The notes under the pieces: generated by a model
Databases searched by the model: none
What the model saw: only the letters and a program-made list of their open reading frames with translations
Told to the model about the DNA's origin: nothing
Position numbers and translations under genes: made by a program
From: Theobroma cacao
Taxonomy: Eukaryota > Streptophyta > Magnoliopsida > Malvales > Malvaceae
Assembly: GCF_000208745.1 (NCBI RefSeq)
Contig: NC_030853.1
Span: forward strand, 9,538,203 to 9,602,202
Length of the DNA stretch: 64,000 bases
Direction of reading: 5' to 3'
Part shown: piece by piece, positions 1 through 10,430 of the stretch
How positions within the stretch are numbered: position 1 is the stretch's first letter
Layout: each line of letters begins with the position of its first letter

Positions 1-854
1 ACCTTGATAATCGGAGGCACTTGTCAAGACCCAATTTTCGAGCCATGACCGATGCATGGACTCAATGGACATAGTCCACTAAGCCCAAGCAAGCCTATTT
101 ACGTAATCTTGCTCATCATCCCATCAAATATTCTTAAAGTTACATCTCACAATTCCAACTCTTAAGTACTTTAATAATAACTATAGCAATCAAAAACTAC
201 ATTTATATTTACCCAAAATAATATTAACCATTGCCACTCATGGTCGCTTACCAATCAAAATATACATATATGGTCTAAGGCATGCATCTTAATACTTTAC
301 ATCACATGTACGTATTTATAAACAAAAATGACTTTGGGCTTCCAGCGGAGTGACCAAGGTGAAGGTGTGACTACTGAATGCCAAGATACCTACTAAGAAG
401 ACGAAACTACAAGGATACCTCAACCTAGGTTCCAATTGCCTCCTAATCTGAAAACATGAAGTTAAAAACAGTGAGTACAAACTCAATGAGTGAACATAAG
501 AAGGGAACAAGCAACGATAAGGAAAGTTGATAATCATGATGCACTTATTTGAAAACAATGCAACTTAGTTCAAGTTCTTATTAAAATCCTTCCATTTAAC
601 CCGTGGTTGTAAAATCATTTAATGATGAAGGAACCATGTTCAACATGAAATTGGAAAGAGAGGAAATTTCCAACAATCATCTAAGCAAGGCAACATAAAC
701 AACATGTTTCTCGCTGCAATAAAATCAATTTGCAAGTTAATGGGAAATTTTCAAGATTCATCATACCATACAATCACATATTATAATCATGATCTTTTTA
801 TTGCACATACATATAGTTAAGCATATACCAATTCGTATACCACCCCATCTAACC

Positions 855-1040
855 CAGCTCATGTGCATCCCCCACATCGTGCACATAGCGGACACCCCAT
901 CTTAACCAGCTTATGTGCATCCCCCCACATCGTGCACATAGCCGGACACCCCTTCTCACCCAGCTCATGTGCATCCCCCCACATCGTGCACAGTTAATGC
1001 CATCGTGTGCATCCCCCCATATCATGCACATGGGTAGTAT
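855..1040. repeat. Short tandem block inside LTR-A copy 1
   Basis: About four imperfect repeats of roughly 45-60 bp, each with CTCATGTGCATCCCCC and CACATCGTGCACA. The same position in other LTR-A copies (5059-5180, 9210-9335, 15885-16005, 37430-37555, 42670-42855) carries a related block, so it is a family feature and not coding. Confidence 0.7.
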
Positions 1041-1140
1041 CACCATTCATTTCCCTCACCACCGTTATCACTGGCAAGTGCACACTCACCCCGCACATGC
1101 ACGATTGCATTTATCACACATTGGTACCATTTATGACATA

Positions 1141-1141
<1 letters not shown>

Positions 1142-1173
<32 letters not shown>
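1142..1173. repeat. (TA)n microsatellite
   Basis: Sixteen uninterrupted TA units within LTR-A copy 1, followed 29 bases later by a single undetermined base at 1202. Confidence 0.95.
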
Positions 1174-1174
<1 letters not shown>

Positions 1175-2536
1175 CAACTATTAATAACAAAACTAATAAT
1201 ANATTGGCAATTCAACATAATATTTCAAATACGTAATTCATCACATTATACGTATCGCATAATATAGGAACACATGAGTTAATCAAATTGCACAATTTCA
1301 CAACGTAAAAACATTTCATCAAGGGCTTGTTCCCAAGCACATTTTTAAAGCAAAGACAAATAAAGTTTTTAAATGATTCATTCAAACACATGTGCATTTA
1401 TTTCAAAACATTTTTTTAAATGCAAGTTCACTCACCTTGGTAATGCCACCTTACAAAATTGACACCAATAAGACTTTACTTCAAGTTAAGTCTTGAAGTG
1501 CCATTAAAATCTATATTTTCCAATAATCAATAATAGCCTCAAATACATCATAAATTTGAACTTAATAATTCTAATAAGTATACGCTTGTTAAACTACATT
1601 CTAGCTTAATTTTTAACCTAGAATTCTAGTCTAATTCTCAAACCCATCATATCAACTATTCCAATTTAAAGGTTCTTTACCTTAGTGAGCTTGGAGGCAT
1701 AAAGATCAACAAAAACCTAATATTCCTAGGAAAAAGAATTTGAAGAAATTACGAAATAAAATATGAAAATATAACCCATAAATTCATAAATTCCAAGAAT
1801 TGAAAATATATACCTTTTAGCCTTAAAAATGGATATTTGAAGTGAAAATTCAAGTGTTAGTGATGGTGGAATAGAAATAAAAAAATAAAGGAAAGAAAGT
1901 GAGATTTTTCCTTCTCTCTCCTAAGGTTTAGTTATGCTGGAAAATGGAGTTAGAAGTTGTAGGTTTGGTGCCTAAGAAGTTAGGAGAACGAAGGAGTAAG
2001 AAAAGAAAGGAAAGGAAAAGAAAATGAAGAAAATTTGATTTTTCATGGTGAAGTGAAAATGGCGCTGGAAGCATGAAGAAGAAGAAGAAGCTGCTAAAAG
2101 TGAGGAGAAAGTGCTGGAACTTTAGATATTTATCTCTAAAGTTAGTCAAAGTTTCCCTTAATTTACAAAAATGCCCTTTCTTGTTCTTCTAGTGCAGTGC
2201 TTTCAATTTAACAAGGATTTTGACTACTTTTTTATTAGAATTGGGCAAAGTGGTTAACATCAAAGTTGTAGCCCTACATCTTAGCTTTCTAATGTCCAAA
2301 AATCATGTCATTTGAACTTCTGTAGTGGGAAATATACTTGAAAAACTGAAACATAAGTAGATAGAGCAATAGTCCATTATGCACCTTTCTTCACTAATTG
2401 AAATTATTTTTTATCCTACTCCTATAACGACATAAAATAATTATAAGTAACGTAAAACTAGCATCATCAGCTCAGATTAAACCTTTAAACATAAGTTCTA
2501 CCTTGAGTTACGCATCTATGAAAGTCGAGGTTTCAC

Positions 2537-3165
2537 ATTCGCCCCAACTAATAGAAATTCGATCCTCGAATTTAGGTCAAGGTTGGTTCATTAATCTCAC
2601 TCTAGAATCTTATTTCATTCCTTCCTTTATAAGGAATTTTGATTTATCCATCTCGTTTACCTTCAATTCGATTAGAATACTTCATTTATGTCTATTATCG
2701 TCTTTTAGAATCAAATTGGAAATGCCCTCTACCATCATTATCGCTTATTGTTTCGATGTCGTGCGTGCCTTTATCTCCATCATTAACTCAAACCATAACT
2801 CCCTCTTAATCAGACCAATTTCAATCACATGTTACATTTATGTATACCTAATCATCCTCTTATTACTCCGTTCCTTGTCACACTTCTCAGTATTCATTCA
2901 TTCATTTCATCCTCATACCATATTAGGTAGCTTACAACATCATACACATGCCATAGTTCTTCCTGTACGTATGCTCAATGTTAGGGGAAAATTAACGTCT
3001 TCAATTATCCCCACAGCCTTCATGTTTATCTTGCACTTATGCACTCTAATCTTCTCCATCTTTTCGTTAATTACACGTTCGAAGATTCACACTTCTACAT
3101 TAGTCTTAATCTAATACAGTTCAAATTGTGTGGGAAGACAGTTCACTCGCTAATCTTTATCCTTA
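2537..3165 (-). other. Non-coding 3' internal tail of an LTR-A element (minus strand)
   Basis: The first ~40 bases (TTCGCCCCAACTAATAG..., then AATTCGATCCTCGAATTT) are a diverged reverse copy of the 40 bases that precede the LTR at 3835, so this is the 3' internal end of the minus-strand element whose LTR is 22-2536. The rest does not resemble the pol segment at 3166-3772. A 203-codon plus-strand open frame runs through it, but it is low-complexity, crosses the LTR boundary and looks like chance. Confidence 0.55.
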
Positions 3166-3772
3166 ATTATATGGACGAAGGTGTAGGTCACCCATTGGAT
3201 GGCTAGAGGTGGGAGAAAGGAAACTTTTGGGGCCTGAGTTGGTGTAGGACGCAACTGAGAAAATACGCATGATTCGGTAGTGGATGTCAACAGCACAAAG
3301 TAGACAGAAATCATATGCTGATAACCGATGGAGAGACTTGGAGTTCTAAGTAGGAGATCATGTATTTTTGAAAGTTTTGCCAACTAAAGGGGTAATGAGG
3401 TTTGGCAAGAAATGGAAGCTAAGTCCTCGGTATATAGGACCCTTCGAGATCTTAGAAAGGGTTGGAGCGGTGGCTTATCGTTTGGCGCTACCACCAGACC
3501 TTTTGAATATTCATCCCGTGTTTCATGTGTCTATGCTTAGGAAGTACAACCCGGATCCATCACATGTAATACGGTATGAAACCATTTAGTTGCAAGATGA
3601 TCTAACCTATAAGGAGCAACCGGTAACTATCCTTGATAGGCAAGTTAAAAAGCTTCGTTCAAAGGAAGTAGCATCAGTGAAAGTGTTGTGGCGAAACCAC
3701 ACTAGTGAAGAGGTAACGTGGGAAGCCGAGGAGGAAATGCGAACAAAGTATCCCCATCTCTTTGATACTTAG
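3166..3772 (+). pseudogene. Ty3-gypsy (Tekay/Del-like) pol, integrase C-terminus and chromodomain, broken
   Basis: The reading frame begins abruptly at YGRRCRSPIGW, continues through GERKLLGPELV and SYADNRWRDLEF, and after in-frame stops (near 3276, 3349) reads [20 protein letters not shown] and [12 protein letters not shown]. After another stop at 3587-3589 it ends with a chromodomain-like tail (VLWRNHTSEEVTWE) that stops at 3770-3772. These are hallmark C-terminal integrase and chromodomain segments of plant chromoviruses. Protease, RT, RNase H and the integrase core are missing. The element was cut at about 3166 where it abuts the opposite-strand fragment. At least four nonsense changes, so not functional. 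Confidence 0.9.
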
Positions 3773-3823
3773 AGGTACGTTACCTTATAGTTTAATTTAA
3801 ATTCGGAGATCGAATTTCTTTAA

Positions 3824-3834
3824 ATGGGGGAGAA
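3824..3834 (+). other. Polypurine tract of LTR-A element
   Basis: ATGGGGGAGAA lies immediately upstream of the LTR start TGTGAGACC at 3835, the place where plus-strand DNA synthesis of an LTR retrotransposon is primed. Confidence 0.75.
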
Positions 3835-4222
3835 TGTGAGACCCCAACCTCTATAGGCTTGTAATTAAGCATAGATGTAATAATACAAGCTAGGGGTAAT
3901 TTCGTTATTTTCTCTAATATGCTTCCAAAAGAAAGTTTTATGATATTTTAAGGTCAAAATGGGTATAAGATTGCATAAATGATGTGTGCTGGTGAAAACA
4001 AGAAGAAAACTAGAAGTTTCAATAATTTTCAAAATAGGGGCAAAATGGTCATTTTTCTCCTCGGGTTAAAATTTTAAGTTTTTATGAACCCGAACATGTC
4101 TAGACCATTATGGACCTTGTCCCAGTGTTAAAAGAGCAAAAAGATTGCATAAAAGATTGAAGGAGAATAAGTAAATTGGTGGAGGGGCATTTTCGTAATT
4201 TTAAGGGAAATGATAAGATTGG

Positions 4223-4231
4223 CTATAAATA
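4223..4231 (+). promoter_or_regulatory. LTR-A TATA box (copy 2)
   Basis: CTATAAATA, preserved at the equivalent place in copies 3-7. It would put the transcript start about 420 bp into the LTR, leaving more than 2 kb of transcribed R-U5. Activity of this copy is unknown. Confidence 0.6.
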
Positions 4232-5058
4232 TCTTGAAATTTCCAGCACCTTCTTGAATTTCCAGTAGTTGGTCTTCTGCTTCCCTTCTCCTCTCTCACG
4301 TTTCTTCAATTTCTCCATGGGAGTTTTCTTCAAGCTTCCATAACTTTCTCTCTCTAGCTCTAATTTTCATGCTTTTGGTGTACTCTTCCATAAACCCTTA
4401 TGCTCTTTCATCCTCTCACTTTAAAACCCTTCAAAAATCTAGTTTTCATACTTTCTCTCACTAGCTAGACGTTATAGAGAGAGAAAGAGAGAATTATACC
4501 ATTTATTTGGAAGCTATTGGGAGAGAATTTGACTACAAAGGAGCCTTAGGGTAAGTGATGAATTAAGCTTGGTTTTTAGCTGCAGAAAATGGTTAGTAAT
4601 TGGGATTTATGAGCTGTTTATTGTTGAGTATGCTCATTACTTTTAGTGATTAAGATAGTGAACATAGATTGCCATTTAATGTGGCAATTGAAAACTAGCT
4701 AAGAGATAGCTTTTAGGGTTCATAGTGTGTAAAATTGACCTATTACTTATGCTAATGTGATCCTAGGTTTTAAGGAAGCCCCATTATCTCATTTGGGACA
4801 ATTAAAGGAATTGGAGTCATCTAAAGGCTCTACAATCAATTGGTGAGTGGACTGCCTATCAAAATTATTTTGGGAATATGACTGTTTTGAACAAAGTGTT
4901 TGAATGATTTTATACAACTTTTCTCAAAAATGAATCCCTTGGGAACAAGCTCTTGTGAAATGGTTTATGTTATGATATGTGGTTATTATGGATTTCTATG
5001 TGGCTGCATTATGTTGATATACATATATGCTTGAATATAATGTTGTGTAATTATATTG

Positions 5059-5180
5059 ACTCGGCTATGTGCAAGTAGGGAGTGCACATAAGCCGAGGAT
5101 GACTCGGTTATGTGCGAGTAGGGAGTGCGCATAACCCGATGATGACCCAGCCACGTGCGAGTAGGGAGTGCGCATGAGCT
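5059..5180. repeat. Tandem block inside LTR-A copy 2
   Basis: Three units of about 50 bp, each with TGTGCGAGTAGGGAGTGC followed by GCATAA-like sequence. His-rich chance frames arise here. Confidence 0.8.
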
Positions 5181-5409
5181 AGTGATGATGATGATGGGAT
5201 GGTGTGCATGATGGTGATGGGTATATGTATATGTATACATACGTAAACATGTGTGTTATAATACATTTATGAGTTATGTATATGGATGTAATGTATGTGA
5301 AATTCGGTATGTTAAACTTTGGGAAGTTGTTATGTATTTCTTATTGGTTTTGAACATTTCAAGTAGGGTGGTTTTCTTTGAGAGAAAGGGAAATTTTCGT
5401 TTAGTGCCC

Positions 5410-5880
5410 TGTATTTCGCTGTAGCGAGAATCATTCTCATTGCAACGAGAATGTATTTCGCTGCAGTGAGATAGTCACTGTAGCTTTTCGCTATAGCAAA
5501 AAAAAAATCTCGCTACAGCGAAAAACTCTCTATTTCATCAGCTGAATTTTGCTACAGCAAGAAACCTTCTATTTTTGGGTTACAATTTCGCTACAGCCAG
5601 AAAGAATCTCGCTGCAGCAAAAAACCTTCTGTTTTGGTCTCCTATCTTGTTCAATTGTTGCTCTATCTTTCACTCCTTTGCTACCATATCGAAGCATGGA
5701 CTTCCAACATTAAGGATTATATGAGTTAAGTTTCAAATGGGGAGGTTTAGTGAGAAACCCTCGGCCAGTTAAGAAACCCTTGTTCGGCTAATAACTAAAT
5801 CCCAATGTCACTGCAACGAAAATTCATTCTCGTTACAACGTAGCTGCAGCGAGAATGCCTTTTCACTGCAGCAAAGATTC
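5410..5880. repeat. Palindrome cluster in LTR-A copy 2
   Basis: About eleven degenerate copies of the 18-bp palindrome TTCTCGCTGCAGCGAGAA, for example near 5415, 5457, 5507, 5546, 5586, 5605, 5829-5855 and 5862. Differences are mainly C/T and G/A changes. Spacing is irregular, 20-60 bp. Confidence 0.85.
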
Positions 5881-6509
5881 GTTGTTGTATTTGACTTGCT
5901 TGTGTAATATTGAAGGTTTCATTCTTCAAATGGTTCGTTATGTATGGGTTCATGATTTTCAAAGGATTAATCATTTAAGGGCTTGATGAGGGGTTTTTAA
6001 TAAGAATAAAAACAAATTGCATTGTTTTGAAAAAGAATGCATCATAATTTCATTAAAGATCCCTTATGGTATGCTTGTTCCCTTTCTTGTTCACTCACTG
6101 GGTTTATACTCACTGTTTTTAACTTCATGTTTTCAGATCACGAGGCAGTAGGTAACTAGGACAAGGTGTCCTTGTAGACTTATATCCATCTTTTGGTGAG
6201 TGTCTCAGCATTCAGTAGCTATACATTCGTCCGAGTCCTTCCGCTGGAAGTCAAGTCTTCTTTTTTTGAGATGTATAGACAAACTTAATGTAAATTATTC
6301 AGATACATGTTGTAAGTAATGTACATTTAATTGATATGCCAGTATGAGTTGGCAAATGTTTAATTTTATTATGATTCTAAGTTATGAAATAGGACTTAGT
6401 AGTTATGATGGAATGATGAGTACTTTAGATTAATAGGCTTGCTTAGGCTTAGTGGATTACATCCATTGGGCCCATGCGCCGATCATGGCCTAGAATTTAG
6501 GTCGTGACA

Positions 6510-7028
6510 CCAACTATCTAATAAAATAGAAGCATTGTTTTTATTGCTAACAGTTGCATTCCTAGCTAGCATGGTGAAGTTAATGGAAAGAAAAAGAAAA
6601 GGTTATAAAACAAAATAATATTATGGTTGAAATGCAGAACCCAAATATGTTTTAACGTTACATTGAAAGCAAAAGATTCTTTCACATTTTGGTTTTGCTT
6701 TTCCTTTTCTTTTAGGTTCCAATTCCTTCCTTGTTTGAAGCCATTGCCAAAGCAAAAAATAAAAGTGGGCTACAGAGAAAATAGGTGTCAATGGGCTATA
6801 GTTTCATGTCAAAAAACTAACATAAATATAGTACACTAGAATCTCAAAATAGATATGAAACGATCATGGGGATGAATGTCCAGTTTAGGTTTTCTCAACC
6901 ATGTTGTCAATCAATGATCTTGAAAGTAAAAAAGAACAAATCCAAGTATTAAAAGGCTTCATTTGCTTTAATGAACAACCATTCCCTTATGGCCTAGCTA
7001 GTCCTCAATCCACATTGCTTTCTTTCTT
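6510..7028. other. Left flank of the Sirevirus insertion, no gene recognised
   Basis: AT-rich sequence between LTR-A copy 2 and the Sirevirus target duplication. Short open frames exist, but none resembles a known protein and none has convincing coding character. With 23784-24552 it forms the locus into which the Sirevirus inserted. Confidence 0.5.
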
Positions 7029-8335
7029 TTGGTTGTTGGTCCTTATAATATGTGCTAGAGGGGGGGTGAATAGCACAATTTGGCCCTTGACAAGATTGAA
7101 AACTAATTTTCAGAACTTAAGAAAACAAAAACAGAGTATAAAATGCATAGCAATTTAAAGTGGTCCGGTCTAAGACCTACATCCACTACCTTGATTATCC
7201 AACCAAGGATTTTTCCACAAATCTACTAAACACCGGTGAAATTCACAAGCTTTCACCAAGCTTTACAATGGCTTTTATCAAGCTCAGCCACAACCTTTTA
7301 CACTAGTTTTTCACGGGCTCAACTAAAATCCAAAGTGGTTTTCCAAGGCTCAACCATAACCTTTTACACTAGTTTTTCACTAGCTCAACTAAAACCCGAA
7401 GTGGTTTTCCAAGGCTCAACCATAACCTTTAACTATCAAGCTATCCCAAGCTTGAACAACCCCTTAAAGTGACTTCCTCACTCTAAGAATACAAGAGAAG
7501 TAGTAAAAAAAAGTACCTATGATCACTAGTTGATTTGATTGGTACAAGATTGAGAGCAAAAATCAAATGCAAAGAATAGGCGTTTAAGTGCAGTGAAGCT
7601 TTTCTGGTTTTCTACTTTCTACAGCTCAAATCTCATTTAAGGCTTCTAAAAACTTGTTTCTAATTGTTGGAAGACCCTTTTATACTTGGAGATGCAACTC
7701 TGATGGCAGTTTGGCAATTTATATCCGTTAGAAATAGTTAAGGATGAGTTTTAGCCGTTAATCTGTCTTGTAGTGCTCTAATTCAAATTGCAGATAGAGA
7801 GCTCTTAGTCAACTAACTGGGTTGACTAAGTTGGTTCTGTTTCTGGTTTGCAAATTCTAGCAGAGAGCACTTAGTCGACTAACTTGGTCGACTAAACTGA
7901 TTCTGTCTCTCAAACTCTTTAGCTTGCCATTTCTCTAATTTGAAATGTGAGACCTTGACCTTTATAGACTCATAGTTAGTAGAATACGTGATATCCTTGA
8001 TTAGGGGTAATTTCATCATTTTCTTAGTAAGCCCATAAAAGTAAGATTTTTAAACAATATTATGGCCTAAGTAGGCCTAAGGCATAAGTGGATGATGAAA
8101 TTAAGGGTAAAATGGAAAGGAAACCAAAATTTTGATGATTTTCATGGTATTGGCAAAATGGTCATTTTTTACCTCGGGTTAGAATTTTAAGTTTTCATGA
8201 ACCCGAGTATGTCTAGACCATTATGGACCTTGTCCCAGTGTCAAACGAGCAAAAAGATTGCATAAAAGATTGGAGGAGAATAAGCTAATTTGTGGAGAAG
8301 CAATTTGGTAATTTCAAGGGAATGGATAAGATTGG

Positions 8336-8344
8336 CTATAAATA
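8336..8344 (+). promoter_or_regulatory. LTR-A TATA box (palindrome left arm)
   Basis: CTATAAATA in the context GATTGGCTATAAATATC, as in the other copies. It faces right, towards the palindrome centre. Confidence 0.55.
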
Positions 8345-8928
8345 TCTTTCTTCCAACAGCTTCTTCTTCTTCCTCCTTCTTCTTTTTCATGTTGCTTTCA
8401 ACCTCCATGGAAGCTTGATATGGAGCTTGCATAATTTTCTCTCTCTAGCCCTAGTTTTCATACCTTTGAGCCCTTTTGACTAGAACCCTTGTATTCTTCC
8501 ACTCTCTCTCTCTTTAAAACCCTTGAAAAATCTTATTTCCATACTTTCTCTCACTAGTTGGGCATCTAGAGAGAGAAAGAGAGAATTACCCCATTTGTGT
8601 GGAAGCTATTGGAAGAAAATTTAACTACAAAGGAACCCTAGGGTGAGTGATGAACTAAGCTTGATTTTTAGCTGTGAATAATGGCTAGTAATTTAGAATA
8701 TGAGTTGTTTTATTGTTGAGTATGTTTATTCCTTTTATAATGATTAAGATAATGAATATAGATAGCCATTTAAAGTGACAATTGAAAGCTAGTTAAGAGA
8801 CAGCTTTTAGGGTTTATAGTATGTGAATTAACATAATGGTGATATTAATGTGATGGTAGGTTCCAAGGAAGCCTCATCATTCCATTTGGACAACTAGGGG
8901 AATTAGAGTTAGCGAAAGGCTCAACAAT

Positions 8929-9066
8929 ATACCGGTGAGTGAACTTGCATTTCAAACTTGTTTTGGGGAATGTGAATGATTTTATCTAATCCGATTCCCT
9001 AGTGNATACCGGTGAGTGAACTTGCATTTCAAACTTGTTTTGGGGAATGTGAATGATTTTATCTAA
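8929..9066. repeat. 61-bp duplication around a single N
   Basis: The block beginning ATACCGGTGAGTGAACTTGC and ending TTTTATCTAA occurs at 8929-8989 and again at 9006-9066, with one undetermined base at 9005. Other LTR-A copies have it once. A one-base gap flanked by a near-perfect duplication is typical of a bad contig join. Confidence 0.75.
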
Positions 9067-9209
9067 CTTGACTTTGAAAATGTGCCTTGGGAACAAGCCT
9101 TTGGTGAAGTGATTTTATATTGTCGAAATGTGCTATACAATGTGCTATATGTTATCAAAATATGATAGTATGCATGATATGCATTGGGTGCTTCTTTGTA
9201 TGTTGATGT

Positions 9210-9335
9210 GGACCCAGTTATGTGTGAGTAGGAGTGCACATAAGCCATTGCTAACCCGGCTATGTGCGAATCGGAGTGCACATAAGCCGTTGTTGACCCA
9301 GCTATGTGCGAGTGGGAGTGCGCATAAGTTGTTGC
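9210..9335. repeat. Tandem block inside LTR-A copy 3
   Basis: Three units of about 45 bp containing CTATGTGCGA..GGAGTGCACATAAGCC. Same family feature as at 5059-5180. Confidence 0.75.
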
Positions 9336-9537
9336 ATATGAGATGATGATGATGGGAGGGTGTATATGATGATTGATATCTATATATATATACATATATG
9401 GTATATGGTTGGAAATGCAAAAATGTGAGCATTTGATTTGTTGAAATTTGGGAGTTTGCATGTGTTACATGTTGTTTTTGTTATTTAGCAGGATGGCTTT
9501 GTTTTAAGGGAAAAAGGAACCTTTTTCTTGATGTTCT

Positions 9538-9722
9538 GATTCTCGCTACAGCGAGAAACTCTTGGATTTTGAAATGGTAGGCTGGTGGAAACTCGCTACA
9601 GCGAGAATCCATTTTCGCTGCAGCAAGGAAGGTACAGTAGCTTCTCGCTGCAATGAGATTCATTCTCGCTGTAGCGAAAAACTTTTTGTTTTATGACCAA
9701 AATCTCACTGCAGCGAAAAACC
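9538..9722. repeat. Palindrome cluster in LTR-A copy 3
   Basis: At least seven variants of TTCTCGCTGCAGCGAGAA, including TTCTCGCTACAGCGAGAA near 9540 and CATTCTCGCTGTAGCGAAAA near 9662. Confidence 0.85.
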
Positions 9723-10235
9723 TTCTGTTTTTCACCTCATTTTGATCAATTGTTGCCCTATTTTCCACTTCTTTGCTACCATATTTGAGCATGGATTTCC
9801 AACATTAAGGAATAAGTGAATTAAGCTTAATATGATGAGGTTTGGTGAGAAACCCTCGTCCATTCAAGAAACCCTTCGTTAGTTGATAATTTAAATCAAG
9901 TGTCACTGCAGTGGAAAGGCATTCTCGCAGGCTCAATGCTTAACAAAGGATTTGGAGAGTGAAAACTTTAATAGCATTCATGCGAATCAGGTCAATAAAT
10001 GACGGGTCCTTGCTGCAACATAGCTGCAGCGAGAATGAATTTTTGCTGCAACGACACTTGATTTAAATTATCACCTAACCGATGGTTTCTTATCTGGCTG
10101 AGGGTTTCTCACCAAACTTCCTCATTTTAAACCTAATTCATTTATTCCTTAATGTTGGAAGTCCATGCTCAAATATGGTAGCAAAGAAGTGGATAATAGG
10201 GCAACAATTGCTCAAGATGTGAGACAAAACAAAAA

Positions 10236-10430
10236 GTTTTTCGCTGCAGCGAGAATGAATCTCGCTGTAGTGAAATTTCTGCCCCAAGACAGAAACTTTC
10301 TCGCTACAGAGAGAATGCTACAGTATTTTTCACTACAGCGAGAATGCAGCGAGTTTTCGGCCAGCCACCCTCAAAAAACCTGAGAGTTTCTAGCTGTAGC
10401 GAAAATGAATCTAGCTGCAACGAGAAACAG
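10236..10430. repeat. Palindrome cluster in LTR-A copy 4
   Basis: Six or more variants of TTCTCGCTGCAGCGAGAA in 195 bp, for example TTTTCGCTGCAGCGAGAA near 10239. Confidence 0.85.

Larger units (their letters stand above)
22..2536 (-). repeat. LTR-A copy 1 (Ty3-gypsy LTR, minus strand)
   Basis: On the plus strand it opens with a degenerate TGTCAAGACCC and closes with GAGGTTTCACA, the reverse of the TGTGAGACC...GTGACA ends seen in better copies (3835-6509, 14584-17225). It shares their inner landmarks: the note about AGCCCAAGCAAGCC near the left end, the tandem block at about 855-1040 and a remnant TATA (TATTTATCTC) near 2127. The base just after it resembles the polypurine tract and 3' internal sequence of the same family in reverse. 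More diverged than the other copies. The left flank is only 21 bases, so no target duplication can be tested. Confidence 0.85.
3835..6509 (+). repeat. LTR-A copy 2 (3' LTR of the gypsy fragment)
   Basis: 2675 bp beginning TGTGAGACC and ending GTCGTGACA. It directly follows the pol fragment and polypurine tract, so it is the 3' LTR of that element. A TATA box sits about 390 bp in, followed by a CT/GA-rich foldback at 4451-4492, the tandem block at 5059-5180 and a cluster of CGCTGCAGCG-type palindromes from 5410 to 5880. No partner 5' LTR in the same orientation remains. Together with copy 1 it forms an inverted pair with arms of about 2.5 kb and a 1.3 kb spacer. Confidence 0.92.
7946..9930 (+). 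repeat. LTR-A copy 3, left arm of palindrome (truncated)
   Basis: Starts TGTGAGACCTTGACC and follows LTR-A through the TATA box, CT/GA foldback, tandem block and palindrome cluster, then stops near 9930 in the middle of the LTR. A 61-bp duplication around the single N at 9005 is probably an assembly artefact. Confidence 0.88.

Noticed and set aside
2503..3114. 203-codon plus-strand open frame
   Set aside because: Crosses the LTR-A copy 1 boundary, has no domain-like pattern and is low-complexity; treated as chance in a non-coding retroelement tail.
9063..10383. Palindrome clusters as a CRISPR-like array or satellite
   Set aside because: Spacing is irregular, copies degenerate, spacers shared between LTR copies, and the host is a plant nuclear genome.
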